NCBI GenBank assembly: GCA_910575255.1 | Contig: CAJTEM010000020.1 | Span: forward strand, 37,645-101,644 | DNA length: 64,000 nucleotides | From: Lachnospiraceae bacterium | GTDB taxonomy: Bacteria > Bacillota > Clostridia > Lachnospirales > Lachnospiraceae | Reading direction: 5' to 3' | In this document: positions 16,997-26,099 of the stretch, one piece after another | Numbering within the stretch: the first letter of the stretch is position 1 | Layout of the letters: each line of letters opens with the position of its first letter | The notes under the pieces: generated by a model | What the model saw: only the letters and a program-made list of their open reading frames with translations | What the model was told of the DNA's origin: nothing | Databases searched by the model: none | Translations under genes and position numbers: made by a program

Positions 16997-17268
16997 CGGA
17001 AATGAGATTTTTTGAGATGATATTGCTGCTGAGCCTGGTGGTTTGTGCCGTTTCCGTGGCATTTACCAGGGATTTGCTTACCTCAATCGTGATTTTTATG
17101 TCATACAGTCTGATTATGTGTGTCCTTTGGGTGCTGCTGCAGTCTCCGGATCTGGCAATTACGGAGGCAGCAGTAGGGGCGGGGGTCACCAGCATCCTGT
17201 TCTTTGTGACATTAAAGAAGATACGGGCAATCCGAAAGGAGGACGGGAATGAGCAGACGAAGAGATGA
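16993..17268 (+). CDS. MbhD-like antiporter subunit (DUF4040)
   Basis: A 91-residue protein with three membrane segments and the motif SPDLAITEAAVGAG, which is the hallmark of MbhD and of the matching C-terminal region of MrpA. In many bacteria this is fused into MrpA; here it stands alone, as in archaeal Mbh and Mbx complexes. It overlaps mnhG by 4 nt and the next gene by 20 nt. A second in-frame ATG at 17002 is an alternative start. Confidence 0.85.
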   Translation: MTEMRFFEMILLLSLVVCAVSVAFTRDLLTSIVIFMSYSLIMCVLWVLLQSPDLAITEAAVGAGVTSILFFVTLKKIRAIRKEDGNEQTKR

Positions 17269-18286
17269 TTATGAAAGCAGCTGGTGGCGCAGGTTCAAAA
17301 GCTGGGTGGATGGTGAGACGGATCTGCTGGCGGAGGGGATGGAGATCCGGATACCGCAAGTGCCCGGGGACGGGAATGGGGAGACAAAGCAGCCCGGATC
17401 CCAGGCACGTCAGGCCGGGACGGATGGTGAGACAAGGCAGCTCGGATCCCAGGCATATCAGGCCGGGGCGGATGACGGAAAAGACCGGCCGCCGCATCTG
17501 TTTTATGAGAGCCGCGGTATCCGCTGGTTCCGCAGATTTTACCAGGTGATGTCGGTGCTTCTGTGCCTGAGTATTATTTTTGTGCTTTTATGGACCATAG
17601 CCTGTCTGCCGGCTATCGGAAATGCCGGAAATCCCGACAATAATGAGGTGTCTGCCCGTTATATCGAGAAAGGATTGCAGGAAACCGGCGCGGTTAACAT
17701 TGTGACAGGAATGATTCTGGATTATCGGGCATTCGATACTTTTGGTGAGTCCTGTGTGCTTTTTATCGCCTCCTGCTGTGTGCTGGTGCTTCTGCGGATT
17801 GATGCCAAAGACGGGGATATCCAGACAAGAAAGCGTCTGGAAATGGCGGATGACAGGAGGTTTGAACCAAAGGAGGATATCATTCTCCAGAAATGTGCCT
17901 GTGTGCTGGTGCCGCTTATCCTGGTGTTCGGGATCTATATTGTGCTGAACGGGCATCTTTCGCCAGGCGGAGGCTTTTCCGGAGGGGCGGTGCTGGGTTC
18001 GGGACTGATTCTTTATCTGAATGCCTTTGGTTTTCAGAAGACGGAACGTTTTTTTACAGAGAAGATTTACCGGAGAATCACGCTGTGTGCGCTGACGTTT
18101 TACTGTATGGCGAAAAGCTATTCCTTTTTTACAGGCGCCAATCACCTCAAAAGCGGAATTCCCTTAGGAACGCCGGGGACGATTCTGAGCAGCGGCCTGA
18201 TTCTGCCGCTGAATATCTGCGTGGGGCTGGTGGTGGCCTGCACCATGTATGCCTTTTATGCATTGTTCCGAAAAGGGGGAATGTAG
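17249..18286 (+). CDS. Fused MbhE-like / MrpB antiporter subunit
   Basis: The 345-residue product joins three parts. Residues 1-90 are a hydrophilic extension with a duplicated 16-residue unit (GETKQPGSQARQAGTD and GETRQLGSQAYQAGAD). Residues about 95-185 are MbhE-like, corresponding to the end of MrpA (ETGAVNIVTGMILDYRAFDT). Residues about 210-340 are an MrpB domain (LVFGIYIVLNGHLSPGGGFS, with HLSPGGGFSGG as the signature). Fusion of the MbhE and MrpB modules keeps the gene order seen in Mbh complexes. The N-terminal extension is unusual and its DNA repeat is listed separately. ATG 17249 follows AAAGGAGGACGGG. Confidence 0.85.
   Translation: MSRRRDDYESSWWRRFKSWVDGETDLLAEGMEIRIPQVPGDGNGETKQPGSQARQAGTDGETRQLGSQAYQAGADDGKDRPPHLFYESRGIRWFRRFYQVMSVLLCLSIIFVLLWTIACLPAIGNAGNPDNNEVSARYIEKGLQETGAVNIVTGMILDYRAFDTFGESCVLFIASCCVLVLLRIDAKDGDIQTRKRLEMADDRRFEPKEDIILQKCACVLVPLILVFGIYIVLNGHLSPGGGFSGGAVLGSGLILYLNAFGFQKTERFFTEKIYRRITLCALTFYCMAKSYSFFTGANHLKSGIPLGTPGTILSSGLILPLNICVGLVVACTMYAFYALFRKGGM
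17381..17476 (+). repeat. Two tandem 48-bp units inside the MbhE-MrpB fusion gene
   Basis: Units 17381-17428 and 17429-17476 start with GAGACAAAGCAG and GAGACAAGGCAG and differ at a few positions. The unit length is a multiple of three, so copy-number change would keep the frame and only alter the hydrophilic N-terminal extension. Confidence 0.85.
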
Positions 18287-18287
18287 C

Positions 18288-18665
18288 ATGAATACACCGC
18301 TGTTTGTCAATATGGAGGAAACCGTGTCCATCATTCTGTTCGGAATCGGGTTCACAATGCTGATGCTCCACCGGAACCTGATCAAAAAGATCCTGGGCAT
18401 GAATATCATGGATACGGCCGTGTACCTGTTTCTGGCTGTGAAGGGTTATATCCGCGGACGGATGGTGCCGATCGTGGCGGACGGGATTCAGGATGTGTCC
18501 GCCTATATCAATCCGGTTCCCAGCGGCCTGGTTCTGACGGGAATCGTGGTCTCGGTGAGTACTACGGCGCTGATGCTGGCACTGACGATCCGGCTGTATG
18601 AACGTTACGGTTCGCTGGATCTGGATGAGATTCTCATGCGGGCAAAAGAGGAGGAGAGAGCATGA
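18288..18665 (+). CDS. mnhC: Mrp/Mnh antiporter subunit C (NuoK-like)
   Basis: The 125-residue MrpC/NuoK-family subunit has three membrane segments and the typical VVSVSTTALMLALTIRLYERYG end. Family members carry conserved acidic residues within the membrane as part of the ion path. The start is ATG 18288, one base after the previous stop. An in-frame upstream ATG at 18249 lies inside the previous gene. It overlaps the next gene by 4 nt. Confidence 0.9.
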   Translation: MNTPLFVNMEETVSIILFGIGFTMLMLHRNLIKKILGMNIMDTAVYLFLAVKGYIRGRMVPIVADGIQDVSAYINPVPSGLVLTGIVVSVSTTALMLALTIRLYERYGSLDLDEILMRAKEEERA

Positions 18666-20215
18666 GCCTGGTACAGAACTTTCCGTTTTTCTCCATTATC
18701 CTGGCCATGTTTTCGGGAATTCTTTCCTCTGTGCTGGACGGAAAAAAGGCGAGGAATGTAAGCCTGGCAGCGATTGTTATGACCACGGTCATGTCTGCGG
18801 CAGTGCTGCATTTCTGTGTCAGGACCGGGCAGAGCTATACGTATATGATGGGACATTTTCCGGCTCCCTGGGGCAATGAGATCCGGGCCGGGGTGCTGGA
18901 GGGACAGACGGCAGTTCTGTTTGGAGTGGTGATGTTTCTGGCTGTTGTGGGAGGGATGGACCACACGGCCATGGATGTGGAGGAAAGCAAGCAGAATCTG
19001 TTTTACATTATGATTGATCTGATGCTGAGCTCGCTGCTGGCTCTGATCTATACCAATGATCTGTTTACTGCCTATGTGTTTGTGGAGATCAATACCATCG
19101 CCGGGTGCGGACTGATTATGATCCGGCAGATCGGACGCAGCCTTTCCTCAGCAATCCGTTATATGATTATGAGCCAGTTGGGCTCGGGGCTTTTTCTGAT
19201 CGGACTCAGCCTTTTGTATGATGTCACCGGACATCTCTTGATGAGTCCGGCAAAGGAAGCCGTGGCAGCAATCGAGGCAGCAGGGCTTTATGAGGTTCCG
19301 ATGCTGGTGATTATGGCTGTGGTCAGCGTGGGACTGGCGATCAAAAGCGGGCTGTATCCCTTCCATTACTGGATTCCGGATACTTATGGCTACGCCACCC
19401 CGACAGCAAGTGCGGTTCTGTCCGGGCTGGTGTCGAAGGGATATATTTTTCTGCTGATCAAGATTTTCTACCGGGTGCTGGGAAGGGAGAATGTCATTGC
19501 AAGCCAGATTGTAAACGTATTGTTTGTGTTTGGACTGGCAGGAATGCTGATGGGCTCGGTTCATGCGATCCTGGAGCGGGATACCAGAAGAATGATCGCC
19601 TATTCGTCGGTGGCGCAGATCGGATATATCTATATGGGAATCGGTCTGGGGACGCAGGCTGGGATGGTGGCGGCGCTCTTCCACATGTTTACCCATTCAG
19701 CGACAAAGGCGCTTTTGTTCATCAGTGCGGTAGGGCTTTATGAGGTGTCCGGGGATCGGAAGGATTTCCGGAGCCTGCAGGGTTCCGGGTATCGTAATCC
19801 ACTGGCAGGGATCGGGTTTGCGGTCGGCTCTTTGTCCATGGTGGGCTTTCCCATGCTGTCCGGCTTTATCTCCAAACTGCTGTTTGCCACCTCGGCGCTC
19901 CAGAGTCCTCATAAAATGCTGCCGACAGTGATTGCTCTGGCGATCAGCACGATATTGAATGCCGTATATTTTCTGCGGCTGGTGATCACGCTTTACACGA
20001 TACCGGAAGCAGAAAATGCTGCTGGCAAAGGAAACGATAAGCGGCAGAGAGTATTCGTGGCCGCGAAAGGTCAGGGGGAAGCGTCGGCGTTTCCAGCCAG
20101 TTCCCGAAAACTGCGGCTGGCAATTGTCAGTTTTATTCTGCTGAATCTGGTACTGGGACTCTGCTCTCAGCCGATTGTAAACCAAATCGGAAACGGTCTG
20201 ACGATGTTTGAGTAG
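18662..20215 (+). CDS. mnhD: Antiporter-like subunit 1 (MrpD/NuoN type)
   Basis: A 517-residue polytopic protein of the proton-translocating NADH-quinone oxidoreductase M/N/L family, with about 14 membrane segments. It keeps the key features: a membrane Glu (YVFVEINTIAG) and the Lys-bearing motif AIKSGLYPFHYWIPDTY followed by PTASAVLSGLVSKG. These residues form the ion channel in Mrp and complex I. It follows mnhC as MbhH does in archaeal operons. The hydrophilic stretch near residues 455-485 is longer than usual. It is the first of four such subunits in a row. Confidence 0.9.
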   Translation: MSLVQNFPFFSIILAMFSGILSSVLDGKKARNVSLAAIVMTTVMSAAVLHFCVRTGQSYTYMMGHFPAPWGNEIRAGVLEGQTAVLFGVVMFLAVVGGMDHTAMDVEESKQNLFYIMIDLMLSSLLALIYTNDLFTAYVFVEINTIAGCGLIMIRQIGRSLSSAIRYMIMSQLGSGLFLIGLSLLYDVTGHLLMSPAKEAVAAIEAAGLYEVPMLVIMAVVSVGLAIKSGLYPFHYWIPDTYGYATPTASAVLSGLVSKGYIFLLIKIFYRVLGRENVIASQIVNVLFVFGLAGMLMGSVHAILERDTRRMIAYSSVAQIGYIYMGIGLGTQAGMVAALFHMFTHSATKALLFISAVGLYEVSGDRKDFRSLQGSGYRNPLAGIGFAVGSLSMVGFPMLSGFISKLLFATSALQSPHKMLPTVIALAISTILNAVYFLRLVITLYTIPEAENAAGKGNDKRQRVFVAAKGQGEASAFPASSRKLRLAIVSFILLNLVLGLCSQPIVNQIGNGLTMFE

Positions 20216-20226
20216 GAGAATCAATC

Positions 20227-21786
20227 ATGTATGCAATCGAAGAAAATATCATTTTGCTGCTGCCGGTCGTGTTGCCGACGGCAGTGGGGACAGCGATCCT
20301 TATGGTTCCGGGATTTGACAGGAACCGGGGGCGGATAATCGCTGCAGTGTTGGGAACCCTTCTCGTGGAGGCAGCGCTGGCGGGGCTGGCTCTGGCAACC
20401 GGCGGCAGTCTGGTTTTGTGGCAGCTGACAGAGACCGTGGCTCTCAGCTTTCATGTGGATGGGATCAGCCGCCTGTTTGCTGCGCTTACCGTGGGAGTCT
20501 GGCTGCTGGTGGGAATTTATTCCGTATCCTATATGAAACAGGAAGAGGAGGAACGCCGGTTTTTCGGATTCTATCTGATTGTACTGGGAGTTCTGGTGGG
20601 GCTGGATTTTTCGGGAAACCTGATTACCTTGTATGTATTTTATGAGCTGATGACCCTGACCTCTCTGCCGCTGGTTCTTCATGAGCGGACCAAGGAGGCA
20701 GTGGCGGCAGGACTGAAATATCTGTTCTATTCGGTGGCCGGCGCATTTCTTGCCCTGTTCGGAATCTTTTTGCTGATGCAGATCTGCGGGAACCAGCCCT
20801 TTGTGCCGGGCGGCTTGATCGTACGCCTTCCCGGGGAGGGACTGGTGTCTTTCCAGGAGGGGATGGGGAGCGGTGGGACTCCGGTGAAAGAGGGGCTGTT
20901 TCTGGCTGCTGTTTTCTGCATGCTTGTGGGCTTTGGCGCCAAGGCAGGAATGTTTCCGCTTCATGGCTGGCTGCCCACGGCCCATCCGGTGGCTCCGGCG
21001 CCGGCCAGTGCAGTACTGTCCGGAGTTATCACGAAATCAGGGGTGCTGGCAGTGATCCGGGTCGTTTATTTTGCGGTGGGGCCAAAGGTGCTTCGGGGAA
21101 CCTGGGTACAGCAGGTGTGGATTCTTCTGACATTGCTCACGGTATTTATGGGTTCCATGCTGGCATATAAGGAACCGGTGCTCAAGAAACGTCTGGCCTA
21201 TTCCACGGTCAGCCAGGTTTCCTATGTTCTGTTTGGTCTGAGCATGCTGCAGAGTCAGGCATTTGTGGGAGCCTTGTCCCATGTGGTGTTCCATTCCCTG
21301 ATCAAGAACGCCTTGTTTCTCTGTGCCGGCGCTGTTATTGTGATGACCGGGAAGACGCGGGTAAGGGATATGAGGGGGCTGGGAGAGAAAATGCCGCTGC
21401 TGCTTGGCTGTTATACCGTGGCGGCTCTGGCTTTGGTGGGGATCCCACCGGCCAGCGGTTTTGTCAGCAAATGGTATCTGGCCGTAGGAGCGCTGGCTTC
21501 GGGAACGGGAGTCTGGGCCTGGCTGGGACCGGTGGTTCTGCTGGTGAGTGCGCTTTTGACGGCGGGATATCTGCTGCCGCTGACGATCCAGGGCTTTTTT
21601 CCGGGAACATACGGTAAGGAGGATGTGGATGCCGGGCAGGGGAAGGCCGGACCAGAGGCAAGGCAGGAACCGTCCGGGTGGATGATGGGCCCGATTCTCA
21701 TTCTGACGGCAGGAGCGCTGCTGTTTGGCTGTTTTCCGGGCGCCTTGCTTGCTGCGCTTGAGACACTGGCCGGGGCAGTGCTGTAA
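20227..21786 (+). CDS. Antiporter-like subunit 2 (NuoL/M/N type)
   Basis: A 519-residue membrane protein of the same family, with the intramembrane Glu (VFYELMTLTSLPLV) and the Lys motif AKAGMFPLHGWLPTAHPVAP followed by PASAVLSGVITKSG. The AHPVAPAPASA version is closer to hydrogenase-4/MbhH-type than to classical MrpD. It starts 11 nt after the previous gene. It should translocate protons or sodium, but its direction and partner are unknown. Confidence 0.87.
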   Translation: MYAIEENIILLLPVVLPTAVGTAILMVPGFDRNRGRIIAAVLGTLLVEAALAGLALATGGSLVLWQLTETVALSFHVDGISRLFAALTVGVWLLVGIYSVSYMKQEEEERRFFGFYLIVLGVLVGLDFSGNLITLYVFYELMTLTSLPLVLHERTKEAVAAGLKYLFYSVAGAFLALFGIFLLMQICGNQPFVPGGLIVRLPGEGLVSFQEGMGSGGTPVKEGLFLAAVFCMLVGFGAKAGMFPLHGWLPTAHPVAPAPASAVLSGVITKSGVLAVIRVVYFAVGPKVLRGTWVQQVWILLTLLTVFMGSMLAYKEPVLKKRLAYSTVSQVSYVLFGLSMLQSQAFVGALSHVVFHSLIKNALFLCAGAVIVMTGKTRVRDMRGLGEKMPLLLGCYTVAALALVGIPPASGFVSKWYLAVGALASGTGVWAWLGPVVLLVSALLTAGYLLPLTIQGFFPGTYGKEDVDAGQGKAGPEARQEPSGWMMGPILILTAGALLFGCFPGALLAALETLAGAVL

Positions 21787-21799
21787 CGGAGGGATGGTT

Positions 21800-23395
21800 A
21801 TGAAAGAAATACTTCTGGCAGTGCCGGTTTTGCTTCCGATTGCAGGAGGGGCAGGGATGCTGGCCATGCATCTGGGTACCGGAGGAAAAAATGACGACCG
21901 GCGCCTGATGCTTTTGACCGCTGGATTGGTGGCGGTGAACAGTCTGGTGATTTTCTGGCTGCTGCGGTTTGGGACGGGAGCCGGCCTGGTGCTGTTTCGG
22001 TTGTTCGGGAATCTAACCGTGCGCTTTGAGCTGGATCCGATGGGGAGAGTATTTGCCGGCCTGATTGCCTTTTTGTGGCCGTTTGCAACACTGTATTCTT
22101 TTGAATATATGAAGCATGAGGAGAGGAAGCCGACGTTCTTTGCCTACTATGTGATGACCTATGGGGTGACATCCGGGATCGCCCTGGCCGGGAATCTGGT
22201 GACCATGTATCTCTGTTATGAAATGCTGACTTTGGTGACCTTCCCGCTGGTGCTTTTTCCTATGACAAAAGAGGCCAAGAGGGCCAGCCGCCGGTATCTG
22301 TACTATTCCATCGGCGGGGCCGCGTTTGCTTTTATCGGGCTGGTGTTTGTGCTGAGCTTTTCCAGAACCGGAAATACAGATTTTATACCAGGAGGGGTGC
22401 TGAATCTGGAAGCGGGCAGAGCGCAGCGAAATCTGCTCCTTCTGGTATATGTGCTGGCGTTTTTCGGCTTTGGAGTCAAGGCGGCGCTTTTTCCGCTGCA
22501 TGGCTGGCTTCCGAAAGCCACGGTGGCCCCGACACCGGTGACGGCGCTTCTGCATGCAGTGGCAGTGGTAAAATCCGGCGCCTTTGCTATTCTGCGTTTT
22601 ACGTATTTCAGTTACGGGACGGAATTTTTGCGGGGAAGCTGGGCACAGGAGATCGTGATGGCCGCGACGTTGGCAACCATTGTTTTTGGCTCTACCATGG
22701 CAGTCCGGGAAATTCACTGGAAACGGCGCTTGGCCTACTCTACGGTCAGCAATCTTTCTTATATTCTGTTTGGAGCCGCAATGATGAGTCCTTTGGGACT
22801 GGCAGCTGCCCTCAGCCATCTGGCAGTACATGCCTTCATGAAAATCTGCTCCTTTTTCTGTGCCGGGGCAGTGATGCATCAGACGGGAAAGACTCAGGTG
22901 TATGAGCTGGATGGTCTGGGAAAGGAAATGCCTGTGACCTTTGCCTGTCTGACGGTGGCCAGCTTATCGCTGATGGGGATTCCGCTGTTTGGCGGCTTTA
23001 TCAGCAAATGGAATCTGGTACAGGCAGCATTTGCCTGCGGCAGCAGAAGTGACGGAATGATGTCGGAGAGTGCAATTGCCCTGCCGGCTGCTGCGGGAGC
23101 TGGGGTATGGCTGCCCTATGTGGGAGTGGCAGTTATCCTGTATTCGGCATTGATGACCGGGATCTATATGCTGACCGTGCTGGTGCGGGCATATTTTCCC
23201 AAAGTGGCGGTTGGGGATACAGGAGGAGAGGAGGGCGGGAATTGCAGGAGCCAGGAGGGCAGGACAAAGTTTCGGGATCCTGGCTGGATGATGCTGACGC
23301 CTCTTCTGATTTTTGCGGCTGTGATTCTTGTCCTGGGACTGCATTCGGCTCCGCTTATGCGTCTCTTGGCAGAGATAGGGGGTGAAGCGGGATGA
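21800..23395 (+). CDS. Antiporter-like subunit 3 (NuoL/M/N type)
   Basis: The 531-residue product has the family Glu (CYEMLTLVTFPLV) and the Lys motif VKAALFPLHGWLPKATVAPT followed by TALLHAVAVVKSG, the pattern of MrpA/NuoL-type subunits. ATG 21800 follows GGAGGG by 6 nt; an ATG at 21794 is too close to that site. About 14 membrane segments are expected, with a hydrophilic stretch (GGEEGGNCRSQEGR) near residue 480. It overlaps the next gene by 4 nt. Confidence 0.87.
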   Translation: MKEILLAVPVLLPIAGGAGMLAMHLGTGGKNDDRRLMLLTAGLVAVNSLVIFWLLRFGTGAGLVLFRLFGNLTVRFELDPMGRVFAGLIAFLWPFATLYSFEYMKHEERKPTFFAYYVMTYGVTSGIALAGNLVTMYLCYEMLTLVTFPLVLFPMTKEAKRASRRYLYYSIGGAAFAFIGLVFVLSFSRTGNTDFIPGGVLNLEAGRAQRNLLLLVYVLAFFGFGVKAALFPLHGWLPKATVAPTPVTALLHAVAVVKSGAFAILRFTYFSYGTEFLRGSWAQEIVMAATLATIVFGSTMAVREIHWKRRLAYSTVSNLSYILFGAAMMSPLGLAAALSHLAVHAFMKICSFFCAGAVMHQTGKTQVYELDGLGKEMPVTFACLTVASLSLMGIPLFGGFISKWNLVQAAFACGSRSDGMMSESAIALPAAAGAGVWLPYVGVAVILYSALMTGIYMLTVLVRAYFPKVAVGDTGGEEGGNCRSQEGRTKFRDPGWMMLTPLLIFAAVILVLGLHSAPLMRLLAEIGGEAG

Positions 23396-25464
23396 ACCTT
23401 GGGGGAAGTTTAAGCATTCCGGGGCTGTGCGGGCATGGGCTGCATTTCCAGACAGACGGATTCCGGCTGGTATACCTGGCAGTCGCGGTGCTGATGTGGA
23501 GCATCAGCGGGATCTTTTCACAGGAATATATGGCGCATTATGAAAAGCGGCGGCGGTACGATTGGTTCTTCTGGGCCACCTTTGTGGCTACGGCAGGAGT
23601 TTTTCTGTCTGCGGATTTTTTTACCACCTTTGTGTTTTTTGAGATCATGTCCTTTACTTCTTATGTATGGGTGGCTTTTGATGAGAGGCCGGAAAGCCTG
23701 CGGGCAGCAGAGACGTACCTGACTGTGGCAGTGATCGGCGGCATGGTGATGCTGATGGGGCTTTTTCTTCTGGAGGATCTGTGCAAAACGCTGAGGTTTG
23801 ACGAGCTGGCAAAGGCAGCAAAGAGGGTTCCGCGAAGCCGGCTTTATGTGGCAGGCGGGCTTTTGCTGTTCGGATTCGGAGCCAAGGCGGGCTGCTTTCC
23901 GCTGCACATCTGGCTGCCCAAGGCACACCCGGTGGCTCCGGCGCCGGCCAGCGCCCTGCTGTCAGGAATTCTGACCAAGGCAGGGGTGTTCGGGATCATT
24001 GTGATTTCCTGCAGAATGTTTGGCGCAGACCAGCTTTGGGGTACGGGAATCGCCTGCCTGGGAACAGTTACCATGTTTTGGGGGGCTCTTTTAGCTCTGT
24101 TCTCTGTGAATCTGAAGCGTACCCTGGCATGCTCTTCGGTGTCCCAGATCGGATTCATTGTCACCGGGATCGGCATAAGCTGCCTTTTGCGGGCAGCTGG
24201 CGAGAGCGGCGCTATGGCGGTGCGGGGAGCCTTTCTTCACATGATCAACCATTCCCTGTTTAAGCTGGTGCTGTTTCTGTGCGCTGCGGCAGTCTTTATG
24301 AACCTGCATCAGCTGGATCTGAATGATATCCGCGGCTTTGGCAGAAAAAAGCCGTTGCTTCTGTTTTGTTTTCTGATGGGAGCGCTGGGAATCGGCGGGA
24401 TGCCGCTGTGGAGCGGATATGTGAGCAAGACCCTGCTGCATGAGAGCATTGTGGAATATACTCAGGCGGCAGCGGCAGGACTGCCGGCCGCTTCTGCAGG
24501 CAGTGGGACGGAGGTGTCCGGCCGTGTGATTACGGGAATCCTTAACGTGACAGGTCATGCGGCTTTCTGGCGGGCGGCAGAATGGATCTTTCTGGTCAGC
24601 GGCGGTATGACCGTGGCTTATATGCTGAAGCTGTTTGTCGCATTGTTTGTGGAGCGTCATCCGGACAGGCAGGAGGAATTTGATAATATGTCGTCCTGCT
24701 ATATGAGGAGCGCAAGCAAGGCAGCACTTGTGCCGGCAGCGGCGCTTTTGCCCTTGCTGGGAATGACGGCCCATCAGAGCCTGGATCGGCTGGCGGATCT
24801 GGGACAGACGTTTTTCGGCCAGAGCGGACCGGCCCATCGGGTGGATTACTTTTCCTTCGGCAATCTGAAGGGCGGCCTGATCTCGATCGGTATCGGCATT
24901 ATCCTGTACCTGACAATCGTCCGCGGCTGGATGATGAAAGGGGAAGTACGGCAGGATCGGGAAAGCAACCAAACAGCGTCAGGAAACCGGTACTATCGGG
25001 ACTGCTGGCCGGCCTGGCTGGATCTGGAGAATCTTTTGTACCGTCCCCTTATTCAGACAGCTTTGCCGGGAATCTGCGGCGCGGCCTGCAGGTTCGTGGA
25101 TCGTTACCTGGTTTCCTGTACCGTAACTGTATTTCTGGCATGTTCGTCCGTTCTCTGCCGTGCAATGGATCAGCTGACAGACGGGGCGATCCGTCTGGCC
25201 AGGGAAAGCACGCACAGCCAGCTTCCCCGGGCGTCAAGACAATCGAGGCCAGGCACCGCACAGGCAGGAGGTTTTTTTGCTAAGCAGAAGAGAAGGTGTA
25301 CAGAAAGAAAAGAACAGCTGGCAGAGCGCCTTCTCTGGCTGGAGAAGCGGATTCAAAAAAACGGCCGGCTGGTGGAGGAGAGCTTTTCCTTCGGGCTGAT
25401 GCTGTTTGCCGTCGGGCTGTGCCTGACATTAGGGTATTTGCTGCTGGTATTCGTGCGGAACTGA
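23392..25464 (+). CDS. Antiporter-like subunit 4 with long C-terminal extension
   Basis: A 690-residue membrane protein that keeps the Glu (FVFFEIMSFTSYVWV) and the Lys motif AKAGCFPLHIWLPKAHPVAP followed by PASALLSGILTKAG. After the usual core (about 500 residues) comes an extension of about 190 residues with additional membrane segments and a basic, probably cytoplasmic stretch, ending in a final helix (SFGLMLFAVGLCLTLGYLLL). Extended C-termini also occur in NuoL, where a lateral helix ties the antiporter subunits together. This is the last gene of the operon and is followed by palindromes. Confidence 0.85.
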   Translation: MNLGGSLSIPGLCGHGLHFQTDGFRLVYLAVAVLMWSISGIFSQEYMAHYEKRRRYDWFFWATFVATAGVFLSADFFTTFVFFEIMSFTSYVWVAFDERPESLRAAETYLTVAVIGGMVMLMGLFLLEDLCKTLRFDELAKAAKRVPRSRLYVAGGLLLFGFGAKAGCFPLHIWLPKAHPVAPAPASALLSGILTKAGVFGIIVISCRMFGADQLWGTGIACLGTVTMFWGALLALFSVNLKRTLACSSVSQIGFIVTGIGISCLLRAAGESGAMAVRGAFLHMINHSLFKLVLFLCAAAVFMNLHQLDLNDIRGFGRKKPLLLFCFLMGALGIGGMPLWSGYVSKTLLHESIVEYTQAAAAGLPAASAGSGTEVSGRVITGILNVTGHAAFWRAAEWIFLVSGGMTVAYMLKLFVALFVERHPDRQEEFDNMSSCYMRSASKAALVPAAALLPLLGMTAHQSLDRLADLGQTFFGQSGPAHRVDYFSFGNLKGGLISIGIGIILYLTIVRGWMMKGEVRQDRESNQTASGNRYYRDCWPAWLDLENLLYRPLIQTALPGICGAACRFVDRYLVSCTVTVFLACSSVLCRAMDQLTDGAIRLARESTHSQLPRASRQSRPGTAQAGGFFAKQKRRCTERKEQLAERLLWLEKRIQKNGRLVEESFSFGLMLFAVGLCLTLGYLLLVFVRN

Positions 25465-25502
25465 AAAGGCTACGCTCCACGGAGTGGGGTTCCGAGAGGT
25501 AC

Positions 25503-25702
25503 GCTCTGGAAAAAGGGTTCCCCGGCTTGCGGGTTTCGGATGCAGAAACTCTAAGCTTACAGAAATCTGCTAAAAGCAGGAGCAAAAATACAGAACTCGC
25601 TGCGCTCAGACAGCTGTATTTTTGCTCCTGACGCAGATTCCTGCGAGCTAAGAGTTTCTATGCATCCTGCAAACGCAAGCCGGGGAACCCTTTTTCCAGA
25701 GC
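25503..25702 (+). repeat. Large intergenic palindrome, copy 4 (type A)
   Basis: Outer arms GCTCTGGAAAAAGGG... and its complement ...CCCTTTTTCCAGAGC enclose GGTTTCGGATGC opposite GCATCCTGCAAACGC, and TCTGCTAAAAGC opposite GACGCAGA. The inner stem GAGCAAAAATACAG/CTGTATTTTTGCTC carries the shared loop in plus orientation. The left flank repeats a partial edge (ACGCTCC...GGGGTTCCGAGAGG), as at copy 8. It lies downstream of the antiporter operon. Confidence 0.9.
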
Positions 25703-25770
25703 TGATATTTGTCGGTGTCGGAAAAAATATTCTATGAAGCTTTTGGCTATCGGTCTCTGGTAATGCTTAG

Positions 25771-26010
25771 CCTTGTAGGAGGGGAGAAAAGCCGCTGGAA
25801 CTGGTCTGCCGCTTTTGACTTTGCAGAGATTTAGAAGTCCTTAAATTTCTGAGTTTTGCGTTGAAACGAAAATCCGCTCTGTCTGAGCGAAGCGAGTTTG
25901 CGGATTTTCGTTTCGTATTTAGCAAAAATCAGAAGTTTTAGGAATTCTTAATCTTGAAACCGGAAAAAGCGGCAGACCAGTTCCAGCGGCTTTTCTCCCC
26001 TCCTACAAGG
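25771..26010 (-). repeat. Large intergenic palindrome, copy 5 (type B)
   Basis: Perfect 46-bp outer arms (25771-25816, 25965-26010) whose sequence differs widely from other type B copies (CCTTGTAGGAGGGG instead of CCTGGGAATCAGGG), yet is fully complementary. The loop is in minus orientation (CTGAGCGAAGCGAGTTTG). It follows copy 4 after 68 bp and is followed by GCGTACCTTT. Confidence 0.9.
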
Positions 26011-26099
26011 CGTACCTTTCGGTAAAATTAACTAACTGACATTGCTCATGAACAGTAAGCTAAAAGAGATTTGGCTGGCGAATGACGGAAAAATTAGTA

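Noticed and set aside
22013..22879. Long minus-strand frames opposite the antiporter genes
   Set aside because: Low-complexity His/Gln/Pro-rich translations typical of antisense shadows of membrane protein genes.
15772..25464. Energy-converting hydrogenase or complex I operon
   Set aside because: No nickel-iron, iron-sulfur, flavin or quinone-site subunits are present; only antiporter-type membrane subunits are encoded.
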